Shown here in pieces: positions 16,280 to 26,059 of a stretch of DNA of 38,877 bases. Under the pieces are notes generated by a model that worked only from the letters and a program-made list of their open reading frames with translations, was not told where the DNA came from and ran no database searches. A program made the translations under genes and the position numbers. Origin of the DNA: Chlorobiota bacterium (GTDB taxonomy: Bacteria; Bacteroidota; Bacteroidia; JAADEI01); contig JAADEI010000130.1 of the NCBI GenBank assembly GCA_013153515.1, positions 1 to 38,877 on the forward strand. The letters are read 5' to 3'. The number at the start of each line of letters is the position of its first letter. The stretch's first letter is position 1.

Positions 16280-16873
16280 CTAAACATTAAAAGCGAAAAG
16301 GTCAGTAACAATGCTCAGACTCCATATTCCCAACAACGGATAAACTTCCACATTGCAAAGATAGATAAGATAATACAAATGATATTTAATCAGATAGGGC
16401 ACTGACTTAAACAATCCATTTAACCATCTTAATGCCCCGATGCCAAATGCCACATATATAAGCCCTTCCCTGATGGAACCCAGCAGGCTATCCGTTGGCA
16501 CAAGGCTCGGAAACATTCCAGCGAAACCAAGCCATATGATCGCTTGCCACTCCTCAGATAAGTATTTAAGTGGTTCCCGACTATCGCTCAGCCATCTGGA
16601 ATAGAGATGAGAGACGAGGCGATAGGCAAAAACCATTGGGACAGCGAGGGAAACCTCTGGACTATTAGGAAACAAATGCATAAACATGGACATTATTACA
16701 AGCAGAGACCCAATGACCAAGGGCAACACAGTGCCCAATTCAGCATAAGGGATTTCAATTATTTCTCGGATTCCACGGCGAAGCCATCGCCACACTCCCC
16801 GTTCAGCATTATATATCCCAAAAGCAATTAATCCAACGCCTATCCATCCAGTTATTAGCCCTACCTGTTCCAT
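16280..16873 (-). CDS. DUF4271 membrane protein
   Basis: This 197-residue integral membrane protein has about five to six hydrophobic helices. The C-terminal YLIKYHLYYLIYLCNVEVYPLLGIW matches the conserved end of DUF4271 proteins, which are nearly restricted to Bacteroidota and often sit next to hemD, as here. No function is established. The ATG start overlaps the upstream Omp85-like gene by 13 bases, suggesting coupled translation. Confidence 0.78.
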   Translation of the reverse strand: MEQVGLITGWIGVGLIAFGIYNAERGVWRWLRRGIREIIEIPYAELGTVLPLVIGSLLVIMSMFMHLFPNSPEVSLAVPMVFAYRLVSHLYSRWLSDSREPLKYLSEEWQAIIWLGFAGMFPSLVPTDSLLGSIREGLIYVAFGIGALRWLNGLFKSVPYLIKYHLYYLIYLCNVEVYPLLGIWSLSIVTDLFAFNV

Positions 16874-18357
16874 AGCCCGTAACTTATATGAACATAAATT
16901 CTACGCAATAAAGTTGCCTGTGCGGGATATGATGATATTGTCCAGATGAGCGAAATGTATGATTTTTCAAGCAAGAAATGAGTTTCCAAGCCTCCGCTAA
17001 TTACTCCTTTGATTGTTTGTTCTCCAGACAGATAAGTAGGTTGCACAAAAATTCCCGCAACTAAATCTTGCCAGTATTTACGGAAGGAAACGAAAGATGA
17101 GACCCAGTGGACAGCCCTAACCTCGCCATCTGGCATCCCTAAGATTGAACTGGTTCCGCCCACTGGATACGCCTCCTCGTTCGTTAGATTATCCCCGAAC
17201 AATGCCTGACCACGCAATTTAAGGAACAAAGCAGTTGTTTTGCGAACTGGAATAGCGATGGACATTTCGCCTTCCGTGGAATGCAAGAATCCCGTACCTA
17301 ATTCGGTCTCTCTGTTTCCCCCGCCATATACTAATTCCCCGTGATAGCCCCGAAAAGGGAAATATGGATTATCACTGCGATAGAGCCGTATTCTGATTCC
17401 GCCCATGAGTGTAGAGACAGCCTGTATGGTAGTGTCAAAAGCAGGCAATACATAATATCTTTCTATGAATGGATTAACGGTTATGTCGCTTGACCACAAC
17501 AAACCAAATCTATATCTCACTTTGACGAAGGAAGTGTCTTGCCTGTATATAGTTAAGAATCCAGCACTGCCAAGATTACTCACAATGAATGGCACGTCGC
17601 TTTTGAACTCCAGATTTTGTTGCCCGTTAGCCATCCCGTTCCATCGCACATGCACTTCTATCAATCGTTTGAACAGGTTTTTGAAGTCCAGCATAGCGAA
17701 TCCTGTCAGGATGATTCTGCCGTTCGGTTGTTGAGAGAAAGAGAGAGCCCCTTGCACATTAGTCGTAGTGTTTTCAGAAAGCGTCATTCTGACGGCGAAC
17801 CAATTAGCACGACCCCATTGATAGGTTTCTCCACTGAGCGAATCAACCCTCACTTGTGGAAGGGCTTGCAGTCGCCTATTAATAGCCTGCAAATCTCTAT
17901 ACCGAACTGGCTTGCCATATTTAATTCCCAGATAACGTTCCAGAACCTTTCTGTTGACGGGCAGTGGTCTGTAGTGCCTGATAGTGTCGTAGATAAACAG
18001 GTTTCCCGTGTCAACAGTCCAAATAGTGTTGATAAGAGTGTCTTTTGCAGTTGGCGTGATATAAATGGAATCCAGTTTTAGTTTAGCGTGCACATAGCCA
18101 CTATTCCCCCACGACTCAAGATATGCAACCAATTGTTTTCTTAGGCATTCCCAAGTTTTGCATTCCCCTGTTAGTTTTTGTTCCATTCGGTCTGGTTCCA
18201 CGATGGTTGGTTGGGCGAATATCCATCCGTCGGGCAATCTCCTTTGTAGCGATTGGTCTGTAATAATCCTGTTTTCTGGCGGGATAGTTACTTGTTGTGC
18301 TACTGTCCAGTGGCATATCAACCAACTAATCAGCATTGCTTTCCCTCGCCAGTTCAT
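16861..18357 (-). CDS. Omp85/TamA-like outer-membrane protein
   Basis: This 498-residue protein has a signal peptide ending near TVAQQ. Its N-terminal half contains a POTRA-like stretch: YLESWGNSGYVHAKLKLDSIYI, then VDTGNLFIYDTIRHY and DLQAINRRLQALPQV. The C-terminal half has alternating amphipathic strands typical of a 16-stranded barrel. The segment YPVGGTSSILGMPDGEVRA resembles the Omp85 lid-loop region (GG...LRGY). It is shorter than BamA and nearer TamA in length. By family it inserts or assembles outer-membrane proteins. A tamB-like gene begins only one gene away in the opposite direction, which supports a TamA-like role. The gene overlaps its upstream glycosyltransferase by 32 bases. 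Confidence 0.75.
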   Translation of the reverse strand: MNWRGKAMLISWLICHWTVAQQVTIPPENRIITDQSLQRRLPDGWIFAQPTIVEPDRMEQKLTGECKTWECLRKQLVAYLESWGNSGYVHAKLKLDSIYITPTAKDTLINTIWTVDTGNLFIYDTIRHYRPLPVNRKVLERYLGIKYGKPVRYRDLQAINRRLQALPQVRVDSLSGETYQWGRANWFAVRMTLSENTTTNVQGALSFSQQPNGRIILTGFAMLDFKNLFKRLIEVHVRWNGMANGQQNLEFKSDVPFIVSNLGSAGFLTIYRQDTSFVKVRYRFGLLWSSDITVNPFIERYYVLPAFDTTIQAVSTLMGGIRIRLYRSDNPYFPFRGYHGELVYGGGNRETELGTGFLHSTEGEMSIAIPVRKTTALFLKLRGQALFGDNLTNEEAYPVGGTSSILGMPDGEVRAVHWVSSFVSFRKYWQDLVAGIFVQPTYLSGEQTIKGVISGGLETHFLLEKSYISLIWTISSYPAQATLLRRIYVHISYGLWNR

Positions 18358-19072
18358 ATTTCAAAAATGTTTCCATTGATTGCATAAGATGGACGCACAG
18401 TCCGTCATAGCCATCTAAAAATCCCAGATTGAACACATAGCCTTTTAGGAAAGTCCATGTAGCAGACCCAATCACTTTGAGTTTAGACGGTTTGTTTTTA
18501 GTTTGACTTCCCGCAATGGCATATCTCCTTATTTTTTCAAGATGGTCATAAATGCTATCCACTGTGTAGTGCCTTATTTCTCCTTGGTTAATTTGTAATG
18601 TTTTTCCGTTTATGGTTAGTTGTTCGTGGACTGGTCTGTTGTCCCACGTGCATAGTTCCTTGTTGCAAAATCTAACTTTATGTATTGGTTTCCATACCCC
18701 AAATCTAAGTCTTCTGCCACGGTAGTAGTTGACCAGTTTGAACGAAGCGGATGCGTATGAATCATCCCAGATTTCCAACAGTGTGTTTAGGGCGTTGTCA
18801 GTGAACACTTCATCGGCGTCTGGGAACAGAACGTATTTATGTTTTGCCTCTGAGAATGCTATGTTTCGGGCGTGTCCGTAGCCCTGCCATTGGATATTGA
18901 TTATTCTGGCGTTGAATTGTCGTGCTATGTTTAGCGTGTTGTCTTGACTGCCACTGTCCACGATAACTATTTCGTCAACATAATTTTTAATAGCGTTAAG
19001 GACTTTGGATAGATGGCGTCCCGAATTAAAAGTTATAATTGCTCCAGAGATTTGAGTTTTGTGTATTGGCAT
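18326..19072 (-). CDS. Family 2 glycosyltransferase, LPS-core WaaE/KdtX-like
   Basis: The product is 248 residues from ATG 19072, chosen over the track's 19153 because GGAAGGAG lies a few bases upstream and MPIHKTQISGAIITF begins the GT-A fold. It contains VDSGSQDNT (nucleotide-binding Asp39), WQGYGHARNIAF and the metal-binding FPDADEVF (Asp85-Asp87). HYTVDSIYDHLEKIRRYA near the end is typical of WaaE-like enzymes that decorate the lipopolysaccharide inner core. Sugar specificity cannot be read. It is the first gene of the minus-strand run that continues to the acetyltransferase and diverges from the tamB-like gene. Confidence 0.87.
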   Translation of the reverse strand: MPIHKTQISGAIITFNSGRHLSKVLNAIKNYVDEIVIVDSGSQDNTLNIARQFNARIINIQWQGYGHARNIAFSEAKHKYVLFPDADEVFTDNALNTLLEIWDDSYASASFKLVNYYRGRRLRFGVWKPIHKVRFCNKELCTWDNRPVHEQLTINGKTLQINQGEIRHYTVDSIYDHLEKIRRYAIAGSQTKNKPSKLKVIGSATWTFLKGYVFNLGFLDGYDGLCVHLMQSMETFLKYELARESNAD

Positions 19073-19126
19073 GCCTTTCTCCTTCCGTAATTTGGTAGTA
19101 AAATTAAACGTTATAGTCAAGGAATT

Positions 19127-22100
19127 ATGGATAAGGGACAGGTAGAAGGGCAAGAGGGACGGGTTAAAAAGCCTTTATGGAAAAAATTGCTTATAGGCTT
19201 GGCTATTACTGTTGTTGTCCTCCTTTTGTCTCTTTTGCCTTTGTATTGGTTTGGGATGAAGCCACTCATCAACTATACCCTTTCGTTTCTGGAAACTCAG
19301 ATGAGTGAAGCGGGCTATGGATTCAGTCATTCTGGCGTCTCGTGGTATCCTCCCAGAACAATTGTTCTCCATAATGTTTTGATTACGACCGACGAAGAAG
19401 GGACTGACACACTTGCATTTGTGGAAGAGGCGGGCATTTCGTGGTCGCTAAGAAGCATCGTAATAGGGAATCCGAAACTCTATGGCATCTGGCTTAAAAA
19501 CGCTTATGTTAAATATGTTGACACGACTACTGTTCAGGAAGACACGACCGATTCATCTCTCGGTTCGGACACGTCAACGCAAGCCCTTAGCCTGCCAAAG
19601 TTCAGGATATCGCTCATAAGCCTTGAAAACGTTCGGTTTGATTACTTAACCTCTTCGCAGAAGGTTTCCATAGGGCTTGAAGAGTTGGAAATAGAAGACG
19701 TTGAAGCGATTGATGACAACATAAGCATTGAAGACATTTTGCTTAACAATACTGAAATTCTGATTTCCACTCTTGAAGTTGACACAGTCCCTTCGGACAC
19801 TCTGTTCTCTCGGGAAATGCTTGAAATCCCATTGGATATATACGTTGGCAAGTTTTCTGGGAATTCAATAGCCATTTTGCAAAACTCCATATCAGACACA
19901 TTCAAAACCACAGACACAATCCTGATTGAAAACCTTAATCTTGCTACCGTTCACTACACAGACTCGTTCAAATCACTGGTATTATTAGGGAAATTAAGCG
20001 ACCCAGAGCCTTTGTCGGTAACATTGTCTTTGTCCCTTTGGGACACTGTCCTGCGAATTAACGGTTTGAATTTTGAGCATTCCGACGTTTCGGGTTCTGT
20101 ATATGGCACAATTCCTGTTCCTGCATATTTGACCAATTCAACTCTTCCAGAGGGCGAACTGTTTGCAACATTTTCCAGTCGGGAACCCAGGTCCCAAGGC
20201 GTATTCCATGCCTTGCACTACGACAACAACTGGACTCTCTTTCTGAATGCTAAGTCTATGGCTTCCGACAGAGCCAAACTGCATGCCGAACTATCTTTTG
20301 ATGACCAATGGGAACGAACTTTGAGAATCAAACATCTCTCGGGACAAATTGCCCTGCAAGACTTAAACAAATATATGGAAATTTTCTATGGCACGGACAC
20401 TCTATTGCCCGATTCTTCATATATAATAGCGGACATTGAAGGGCGTGGCTATATTCAAGACACTATATTTGTAAATCTCAACATAACGGGTTTCCCTGTT
20501 ACCACGACGACCCGACTTCGTGGGTTCGCTACAGACTCGCTATCCACTATGATTGTTTCGGAAGGCTTTGCAGACTTAACGCATTGGACGGACACGGCAA
20601 CCTTTGTGCAATGGGACATTCTGGCAGAAGTGAACAGACTTTTAACAGACAAGCCTTTCTTGGATGCCGAAATAAACATTCCCTATGTTAAATATGAGCC
20701 TTATGAATTGAAAGATTTGTTTGTGCATTTCCACGGCGATGAGACGAAGGCGTCGATAGAGGTTAATTCCGATGATTCTCACTTGCAGATAAAGAATTTT
20801 ACTATTCTTGCGTCTTCTGGAAGGGAAACCAGAGTGTATGCCAACGGATTGGTTCCGAGGGTAGACTTGGCGTATTGGTTCCTTATGGATACTCTCTTTC
20901 TTTTGACCGACCTCAACTTTGAAGGTTCTTTGTTTCAAAAGGAAGAACATTCACATGCCACGGCAACCTTCTCAAACTTCTCTCTGTCCTATGGTCGGTC
21001 AACATCCACGTTCTCTGAGTTTTTCCTTGCTTATCACGGCGAAGGGAACAAGCATTCTGTTCTGGGCGATGCTCCTTGGATGAGCCTTAATGCCGAATTC
21101 ACTGAGCCAGAGTATGAAATTTCTCCGACGCTAATTGACTCCCTCCTTCTTGGCGGAACACTGCTCCTTCCTGAATCCTTCCTGCTTGTTCAGGTTGATT
21201 CCCTGCCTGTGGTTGGACAGGATTTATTGGGGATTGACCTGCCCAAGGGACTACTTTTTAAACTCAGAACAGACCAACGTTCATATAGTGCCTTTTTGGA
21301 TGTTCAGACAATTAAGGTAAAAGACGCAGACATAACAATACAAGACCTGTTTGTTACTGGTAATCAGGACACTCAAATCGTTTGGCAATTATACACGGGA
21401 CACATAACTTATCAGAACATTCTTGACCTGACCTATATTCAGACCAAATGGAAGGCGTTGAAGGGAATGGGCAAACTGATTTCAGTGGTCAAACCATCGG
21501 GATATCCACAGGTCTATTTTGCGGGTTCCGTAAAACGGAATAAAGATTTTTATGGCTTGGGAATTGATTCGTTCAGTTTCTGGTATGCCGATTCATGGTG
21601 GTTCGCCACTCCTTCCTACTGCGTTAATAATCCAGAGAATTCCAACTTTTGTGTTCCGCCGATAAAACTCAAATCAGAGGATGGGAAGCGGTATATAGAG
21701 ATAAACAATCAAGCCCAGTGGTGGTCTGTCCAAGCACATAATTTCCCACTGAGACCGATTCTTTTAGTTGCCCAAGCCTATTCTGGATATGAGTTAGATG
21801 CTACGCTTAACGCCGACGTCCGCTTTAATCAAGAAACCTATGAATTTGATTTTAACCCGCTTGAACTGGAAGACATATATCTTGATTCCTTTGCCCTTGG
21901 CACGTGGCAGTTCACAGGCAGTATGAAGAAAGACATTATCTCCACGACGTGGAAGATTAACGGTGAAAAGACTGCCTCTGTTTCTGGAAATGTGAATAAG
22001 ACAATGAGTTTGAACATCCATCATTTGCCCCTTTCCCTCGTGCAACCCTTCACGGTAGGAATAATAGATTCTCTGGATGGCTACCTAAAAACAGAGAATC

Positions 22101-23656
22101 CGCTTGTGTTTGCGTGGAAAGGTTATCCATCGCTCAAAGGTGCTATTTTGCTTAGGGATGGCAACCTGCATGTTGATTTCACTGGCGTGAGTTACAAAAC
22201 CGTGGGAACATTGAATTGCTTTGACGACAGTGTTGACCTAACTCTTGTGTTGAACGACAGGGAAGATGGCTTGGGCACAATGAAAGGGTTTGTGCTACTC
22301 AATCCAATTGATAATCCTCCATACAACCTGAACATAACCACAAACAAACTCAAGGCGATTAATACTGGTCCTGAACATAATCCTGATTACTATGGGAACG
22401 TAACCATCAAGGGCAAGGTGACCCTTCAGGGCGATGCAACAATTTTTAGAATCCTTATTAAGGAAGCCGAACCAATCCGACCTTCTGAATTCTATATGCC
22501 AATTTATTCTGGTCCATATGTTGACGACGAATCGGACTTCATAGTTTTTGTTGACAGGGACGAAATGCTAAGTGAACAAGGCGAATCTGACGATGAGGAA
22601 GAGAGAATTGAGAAATCCTCTGAATCGGACTTCGCTTTAGAATTTTATAGCAAATTGAATATGAACGATGGGCTCACGGTGGTCATTCCCTTTGACCCGC
22701 CAGTTGGCGACATTCTTGAGGTGGTTGGCGAAGGTCCTATCCAATTGCACTATACCCCAACAGGTGAATTCACGATGATGGGCGAATATGTTTTGACGGG
22801 CGGGTCATACACTTTTAATTTCAAAAACCTGCTAATAAGACGCTTTAACATTTCAGAAGGGTCTATTCGGTGGCTTGGAAGTCCCTATGACGGTGTTCTG
22901 GACATCCATGCTATTTACACTGTCAGAACCCCCGCTACCAACCTCCTGCTCTATACTGTCGGGACTGCCGATTCCTCCTTGGCAATTAAGTATGTAACTG
23001 CTCAGGTTCACATGTTTATGAAAGGAACCCTATCAAAGCCCGAACTCACTTTCAAAATAGACGTATTGGAAGCGGATAACATCCCCGAAATAAGGACAAT
23101 TATTAGGTTAATAAATGCCGACCCTTTGGAACGGGACTATCAAGCCTTCAGCCTGTTGGCAACCAACCAGTTTGCTCCGCCTCGGCAGGGTGGTGGTGGG
23201 ACTGTTAGTGGCGGTGCCCTCTATCATACGGTCAGTGAATTCATATCGCAACAACTAACCAGTCTTGCACAGGAAATGCTTGGTGCCCAAGACCTCCAAC
23301 TCCATCTTGGCTATCAAAGTGGGACAGGGTTGGAAGGAACCACTGCTAAGGAATTTCAAGTGGCGATAAACAAAGCATTTATGAACAAACGGCTCATAGT
23401 GGACGTGACTGGGAATGTTCTTGTTGGACAGGACGATACCCGCAGTGGTGGTCCCCTCTCTGGAAGCATGCAAATAGAATATCTTTTAACGAAGGATGGC
23501 AGGTGGCGTTGGCGGGTCTATAGTCAAGCATATCAGGACTTTGGTGCGGAACGGAACAAGGTTAGGACAGGGATGGGTATCCGATTCATTAAGCATTTTG
23601 ACTCTTGGGAAGAAATAATTCCTTTGACTCAGGACACGACCGAATCAAACGATTAG
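19127..23656 (+). CDS. TamB-like translocation/assembly protein (DUF490)
   Basis: This very long protein (1509 residues) has one N-terminal transmembrane helix (LLIGLAITVVVLLLSLLP, about residues 22-39). A long series of beta-rich, AsmA-like repeats follows, of the kind expected to form a hydrophobic taco-shaped groove across the periplasm. The C-terminal TamB/DUF490 domain is recognisable: TGGSYTFNFKNLLIRRFNISEGSIRWLG, MKGTLSKPELTF, DPLERDYQAFSLLATNQF and YHTVSEFISQQL. TamB proteins connect the inner and outer membranes and act in phospholipid transport and barrel assembly, often with TamA. The ATG at 19127 is 54 bases from the divergent glycosyltransferase start. Its TAG stop overlaps the stop of the convergent next gene. 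Confidence 0.9.
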   Translation: MDKGQVEGQEGRVKKPLWKKLLIGLAITVVVLLLSLLPLYWFGMKPLINYTLSFLETQMSEAGYGFSHSGVSWYPPRTIVLHNVLITTDEEGTDTLAFVEEAGISWSLRSIVIGNPKLYGIWLKNAYVKYVDTTTVQEDTTDSSLGSDTSTQALSLPKFRISLISLENVRFDYLTSSQKVSIGLEELEIEDVEAIDDNISIEDILLNNTEILISTLEVDTVPSDTLFSREMLEIPLDIYVGKFSGNSIAILQNSISDTFKTTDTILIENLNLATVHYTDSFKSLVLLGKLSDPEPLSVTLSLSLWDTVLRINGLNFEHSDVSGSVYGTIPVPAYLTNSTLPEGELFATFSSREPRSQGVFHALHYDNNWTLFLNAKSMASDRAKLHAELSFDDQWERTLRIKHLSGQIALQDLNKYMEIFYGTDTLLPDSSYIIADIEGRGYIQDTIFVNLNITGFPVTTTTRLRGFATDSLSTMIVSEGFADLTHWTDTATFVQWDILAEVNRLLTDKPFLDAEINIPYVKYEPYELKDLFVHFHGDETKASIEVNSDDSHLQIKNFTILASSGRETRVYANGLVPRVDLAYWFLMDTLFLLTDLNFEGSLFQKEEHSHATATFSNFSLSYGRSTSTFSEFFLAYHGEGNKHSVLGDAPWMSLNAEFTEPEYEISPTLIDSLLLGGTLLLPESFLLVQVDSLPVVGQDLLGIDLPKGLLFKLRTDQRSYSAFLDVQTIKVKDADITIQDLFVTGNQDTQIVWQLYTGHITYQNILDLTYIQTKWKALKGMGKLISVVKPSGYPQVYFAGSVKRNKDFYGLGIDSFSFWYADSWWFATPSYCVNNPENSNFCVPPIKLKSEDGKRYIEINNQAQWWSVQAHNFPLRPILLVAQAYSGYELDATLNADVRFNQETYEFDFNPLELEDIYLDSFALGTWQFTGSMKKDIISTTWKINGEKTASVSGNVNKTMSLNIHHLPLSLVQPFTVGIIDSLDGYLKTENPLVFAWKGYPSLKGAILLRDGNLHVDFTGVSYKTVGTLNCFDDSVDLTLVLNDREDGLGTMKGFVLLNPIDNPPYNLNITTNKLKAINTGPEHNPDYYGNVTIKGKVTLQGDATIFRILIKEAEPIRPSEFYMPIYSGPYVDDESDFIVFVDRDEMLSEQGESDDEEERIEKSSESDFALEFYSKLNMNDGLTVVIPFDPPVGDILEVVGEGPIQLHYTPTGEFTMMGEYVLTGGSYTFNFKNLLIRRFNISEGSIRWLGSPYDGVLDIHAIYTVRTPATNLLLYTVGTADSSLAIKYVTAQVHMFMKGTLSKPELTFKIDVLEADNIPEIRTIIRLINADPLERDYQAFSLLATNQFAPPRQGGGGTVSGGALYHTVSEFISQQLTSLAQEMLGAQDLQLHLGYQSGTGLEGTTAKEFQVAINKAFMNKRLIVDVTGNVLVGQDDTRSGGPLSGSMQIEYLLTKDGRWRWRVYSQAYQDFGAERNKVRTGMGIRFIKHFDSWEEIIPLTQDTTESND

Positions 23657-24333
23657 AGCATGAAGTAAACAGCCCCGACAAATCCCAATGGCACATAGGA
23701 AGGTGGATTGGTAATGGTTTGCCCGCTATACCGCCATTTTGTATGATATGTAACCGTAGCCCCCGCTTTAAATCCCCACATTGATTGGTCAGAACCCCAC
23801 AAGCCAAGATTTAGACCTAAGAAGATTGCCTGATTTGTTAAATTAAAACTTGCGAAGTTGTTAGTTGTGAGAAGGGTTGAAGTGAAGGTGTTAGGCACAG
23901 TTGCGGGTGGATTGTGGATATTTACCACTACATTATAAAATTGCCACTGACCATCAATAGCCATTCCAAATTTCTCTTTAATAATAAAGAAATATCCGCC
24001 TCCGAAAGCCCAGAGAACCCCCTGAGCATTAACTTTGCTTTCCGTGTTGACAGGTGCCCAAACGCCGTAGGAACCAACAAGTATGTAGAACTTGCCTAAA
24101 TATCCGACTATTTCCGTGCCAGCAGACATGTGTATAAACGGCAGGCGATTGGATACGCCAACAGAAGATAACGCTTGATTTATTTGTTTTGTCTTAAACT
24201 GCGTAATGCCTATATTAAAGTGAATCCCTCTGCCCCAAACTCCTTCTTTAATAGAATTTTCTTGTGCGTGACCAGAGCCCAAAGTCATTATTATCATGGC
24301 AGAAACGAACCCGATTCTCTTTAAACCTTGCAT
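23653..24333 (-). CDS. Predicted small outer-membrane beta-barrel protein
   Basis: This is a 226-residue protein from ATG 24333 (MQGLKRIGF); the track's 24381 start adds an unlikely leader. A signal peptide (VSAMIIMTLGSGHA) is followed by alternating hydrophobic and aromatic strands rich in Gly (FYILVGSYGVWAPV, WAFGGGYFFI, FLGLNLGLWG). It ends in GFVGAVYFML, the usual strand-like end of a barrel. No family was recognised. Its TAA stop overlaps the tamB-like TAG, so the genes are tail to tail. A TAGTATTTG about 20 bases upstream, with TTG 22 bases further, is a possible promoter with one extra base in the -7 box. Confidence 0.6.
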   Translation of the reverse strand: MQGLKRIGFVSAMIIMTLGSGHAQENSIKEGVWGRGIHFNIGITQFKTKQINQALSSVGVSNRLPFIHMSAGTEIVGYLGKFYILVGSYGVWAPVNTESKVNAQGVLWAFGGGYFFIIKEKFGMAIDGQWQFYNVVVNIHNPPATVPNTFTSTLLTTNNFASFNLTNQAIFLGLNLGLWGSDQSMWGFKAGATVTYHTKWRYSGQTITNPPSYVPLGFVGAVYFML

Positions 24334-24434
24334 TGCCTTTTTGTGAATACAAACAAATACTACGATACAGTTTGGTTCCAATAATTATAATTTAGCCTAA
24401 TGTGTTGTGTATGTCGTCTTAAACACTTCAGTGC

Positions 24435-25835
24435 TCACTTAGTGATAGCGATTTTTATGTTTATTGATTCTTCTCTTCCTGTTATCGTTACAACATAAAC
24501 TCCTGCAGGCAGGCTCAACAGGTCATACATTCCATTGCCCAACTGGACGGGAACGAAGGTTCTCCCCTTACTGTCAGTGATGGAAACAGCCTCGTGGTCT
24601 CCTTCAATAACCATAACATGATGCACTATGGACACTTTGAACCGACTTGTCAATGACCCTTCAATTCCCGTAACGCTTGCATAGAATTGGTCTCGTCGGT
24701 AGTTTTTCCTCCATTCTCCAGAGGCATCGTCCCAATTGAGTATGTGGAATCGGACTTCTCTGTCATAAGAATCGTAAGTGAATTCTTTCAATTCAACGTC
24801 TTTCCATTTGCTTTGGACGTTGTCCCAAGAGAACCTGTGTTCATAGAGCGGTTTCCCAGAGTTAGTGAAGCCATATAGAACCCTGCTTGTGTTTTGCCAA
24901 GTGGAAGATGTTGCGTCCCAAATCTGACTAAGCAGAGAAGAGAGGTTTCCAGACGTGTAGGAATACAATTCCCGTAAATTGTTTTCCCATTGGGAAGTTC
25001 CCACATTCCAAGTTTCCCACAGTTTAGTGTCAACAGTATTATTGGGATTAAGCGTTACTGAATACCTCTGGCTTGGTCTCCAACTTCCTCCATCCCATTG
25101 ATATTTAATTTGCTCTATTAAAACTCCATTGGCATTAAAGGAATAGGTTTCTCGCCTAATGTTCTCATAGGCAGAAAGAGTTGTGTTCCATCGTTTGTCT
25201 ATCCTTTCAATCATATTCCCATCAGGGTCATAGGAATATAGTTCTTTTCTGTCAGGACGCCAACTGGACGTCATCATGTCCCACAAGAAGAACTCAGTTG
25301 CATCCCTCAGTGCAGATGCAATATACGTCATGATTTTTCTGGATGAATTAACCCACTGGCTTGTGAGCGTGTCCCAAACCTGATATACTTCCTCAGTTAG
25401 GCTATCAACTGAATTGTAGGCATAAGTTCTTCTGGTTACAGGAACCCAACGTTGTTGAGTCCATCGCTCTGATTTAGTTTCTGTTAGCAATCCCTGTGTG
25501 TTATACGTCCTAATTGTTCGCCAAGAGTTTTGCCACGACCCGCCAACCCAAACTTGTTCAAAGTATTCAATTAATTCGCCGTTGGAATAAGTGTATTGAA
25601 TTTTCCTTTGATTATTCCAAGTGGTGCCATTCCACATTTGAACAGTGTATCCAGTAATGTTTCCATCGCTATCATAAGAGTAATCTCTCAATTTTGAATA
25701 ATACTCCCATTGGTTCAATGTGCTATTAACAGTGTATGAAATCACTGAATCCAGTTGAGTGGACACAGTTTGTGCAGTGGCAACAATACTACAAATTGCA
25801 AGCAACGTTCCCATTAAACTCTTCAAGCCATTCAT
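24435..25835 (-). CDS. Secreted T9SS protein with about twelve W/Y-rich 31-residue repeats (paralogue 1)
   Basis: This is a 466-residue protein with a signal peptide (residues 1-21, ending VATAQ) and a short lead TQLDSVISY. Then come about twelve tandem units of 28-32 residues from Trp43 to about residue 390. The consensus is roughly W-x-N-x-x-R-x-x-Y-x-Y-x(3)-G-x-L-x-E-x(4)-Q-x-W. The tail (KVSIVHHVMVIEG, LPAGVYVVTITG, IKIAITK) is a T9SS type A sorting domain. The repeats recall YD/RHS-like beta structure, but no toxin or core domain is present. It is probably a surface or released protein of unknown function. A paralogue lies 1.6 kb away in the same orientation. Confidence 0.75.
   Translation of the reverse strand: MNGLKSLMGTLLAICSIVATAQTVSTQLDSVISYTVNSTLNQWEYYSKLRDYSYDSDGNITGYTVQMWNGTTWNNQRKIQYTYSNGELIEYFEQVWVGGSWQNSWRTIRTYNTQGLLTETKSERWTQQRWVPVTRRTYAYNSVDSLTEEVYQVWDTLTSQWVNSSRKIMTYIASALRDATEFFLWDMMTSSWRPDRKELYSYDPDGNMIERIDKRWNTTLSAYENIRRETYSFNANGVLIEQIKYQWDGGSWRPSQRYSVTLNPNNTVDTKLWETWNVGTSQWENNLRELYSYTSGNLSSLLSQIWDATSSTWQNTSRVLYGFTNSGKPLYEHRFSWDNVQSKWKDVELKEFTYDSYDREVRFHILNWDDASGEWRKNYRRDQFYASVTGIEGSLTSRFKVSIVHHVMVIEGDHEAVSITDSKGRTFVPVQLGNGMYDLLSLPAGVYVVTITGREESINIKIAITK
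24666..25712 (-). repeat. Protein-coding tandem repeats (about 12 units of about 93 bases)
   Basis: Each unit encodes about 31 residues, beginning with a W-x-N segment and ending with a Q-x-W segment. Units are diverged at DNA level, with no two identical, so the array is old rather than recently expanded. Confidence 0.7.
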
Positions 25836-26059
25836 CTTTCCTTTATTTTATAAGGCTAAACAAACGTTGATTATATCGTATATGACAAACCAACGTTTCT
25901 CTAACCTTTGGTTTTTTGATAATGTAAAGATACAGAATTTTTGATATAAAGCAAAAAATTGATATTAACTCTGACTCATTAGTTTGGATTCAAATAGATA
26001 AGGCTACTATTATAATAAGTGCACATCAAGTATATTTACATCCATAAAAATTTTGAAAT

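Noticed and set aside
15932-16405. 157-residue plus-strand ORF opposite hemD and DUF4271
   Set aside because: It lies opposite two supported minus-strand genes, and its composition follows their codons.
23653-23656. Overlapping stop codons of the tamB-like gene and the barrel gene as a sign of frameshift
   Set aside because: Both ends match their expected C-termini, so this is simple tail-to-tail packing.
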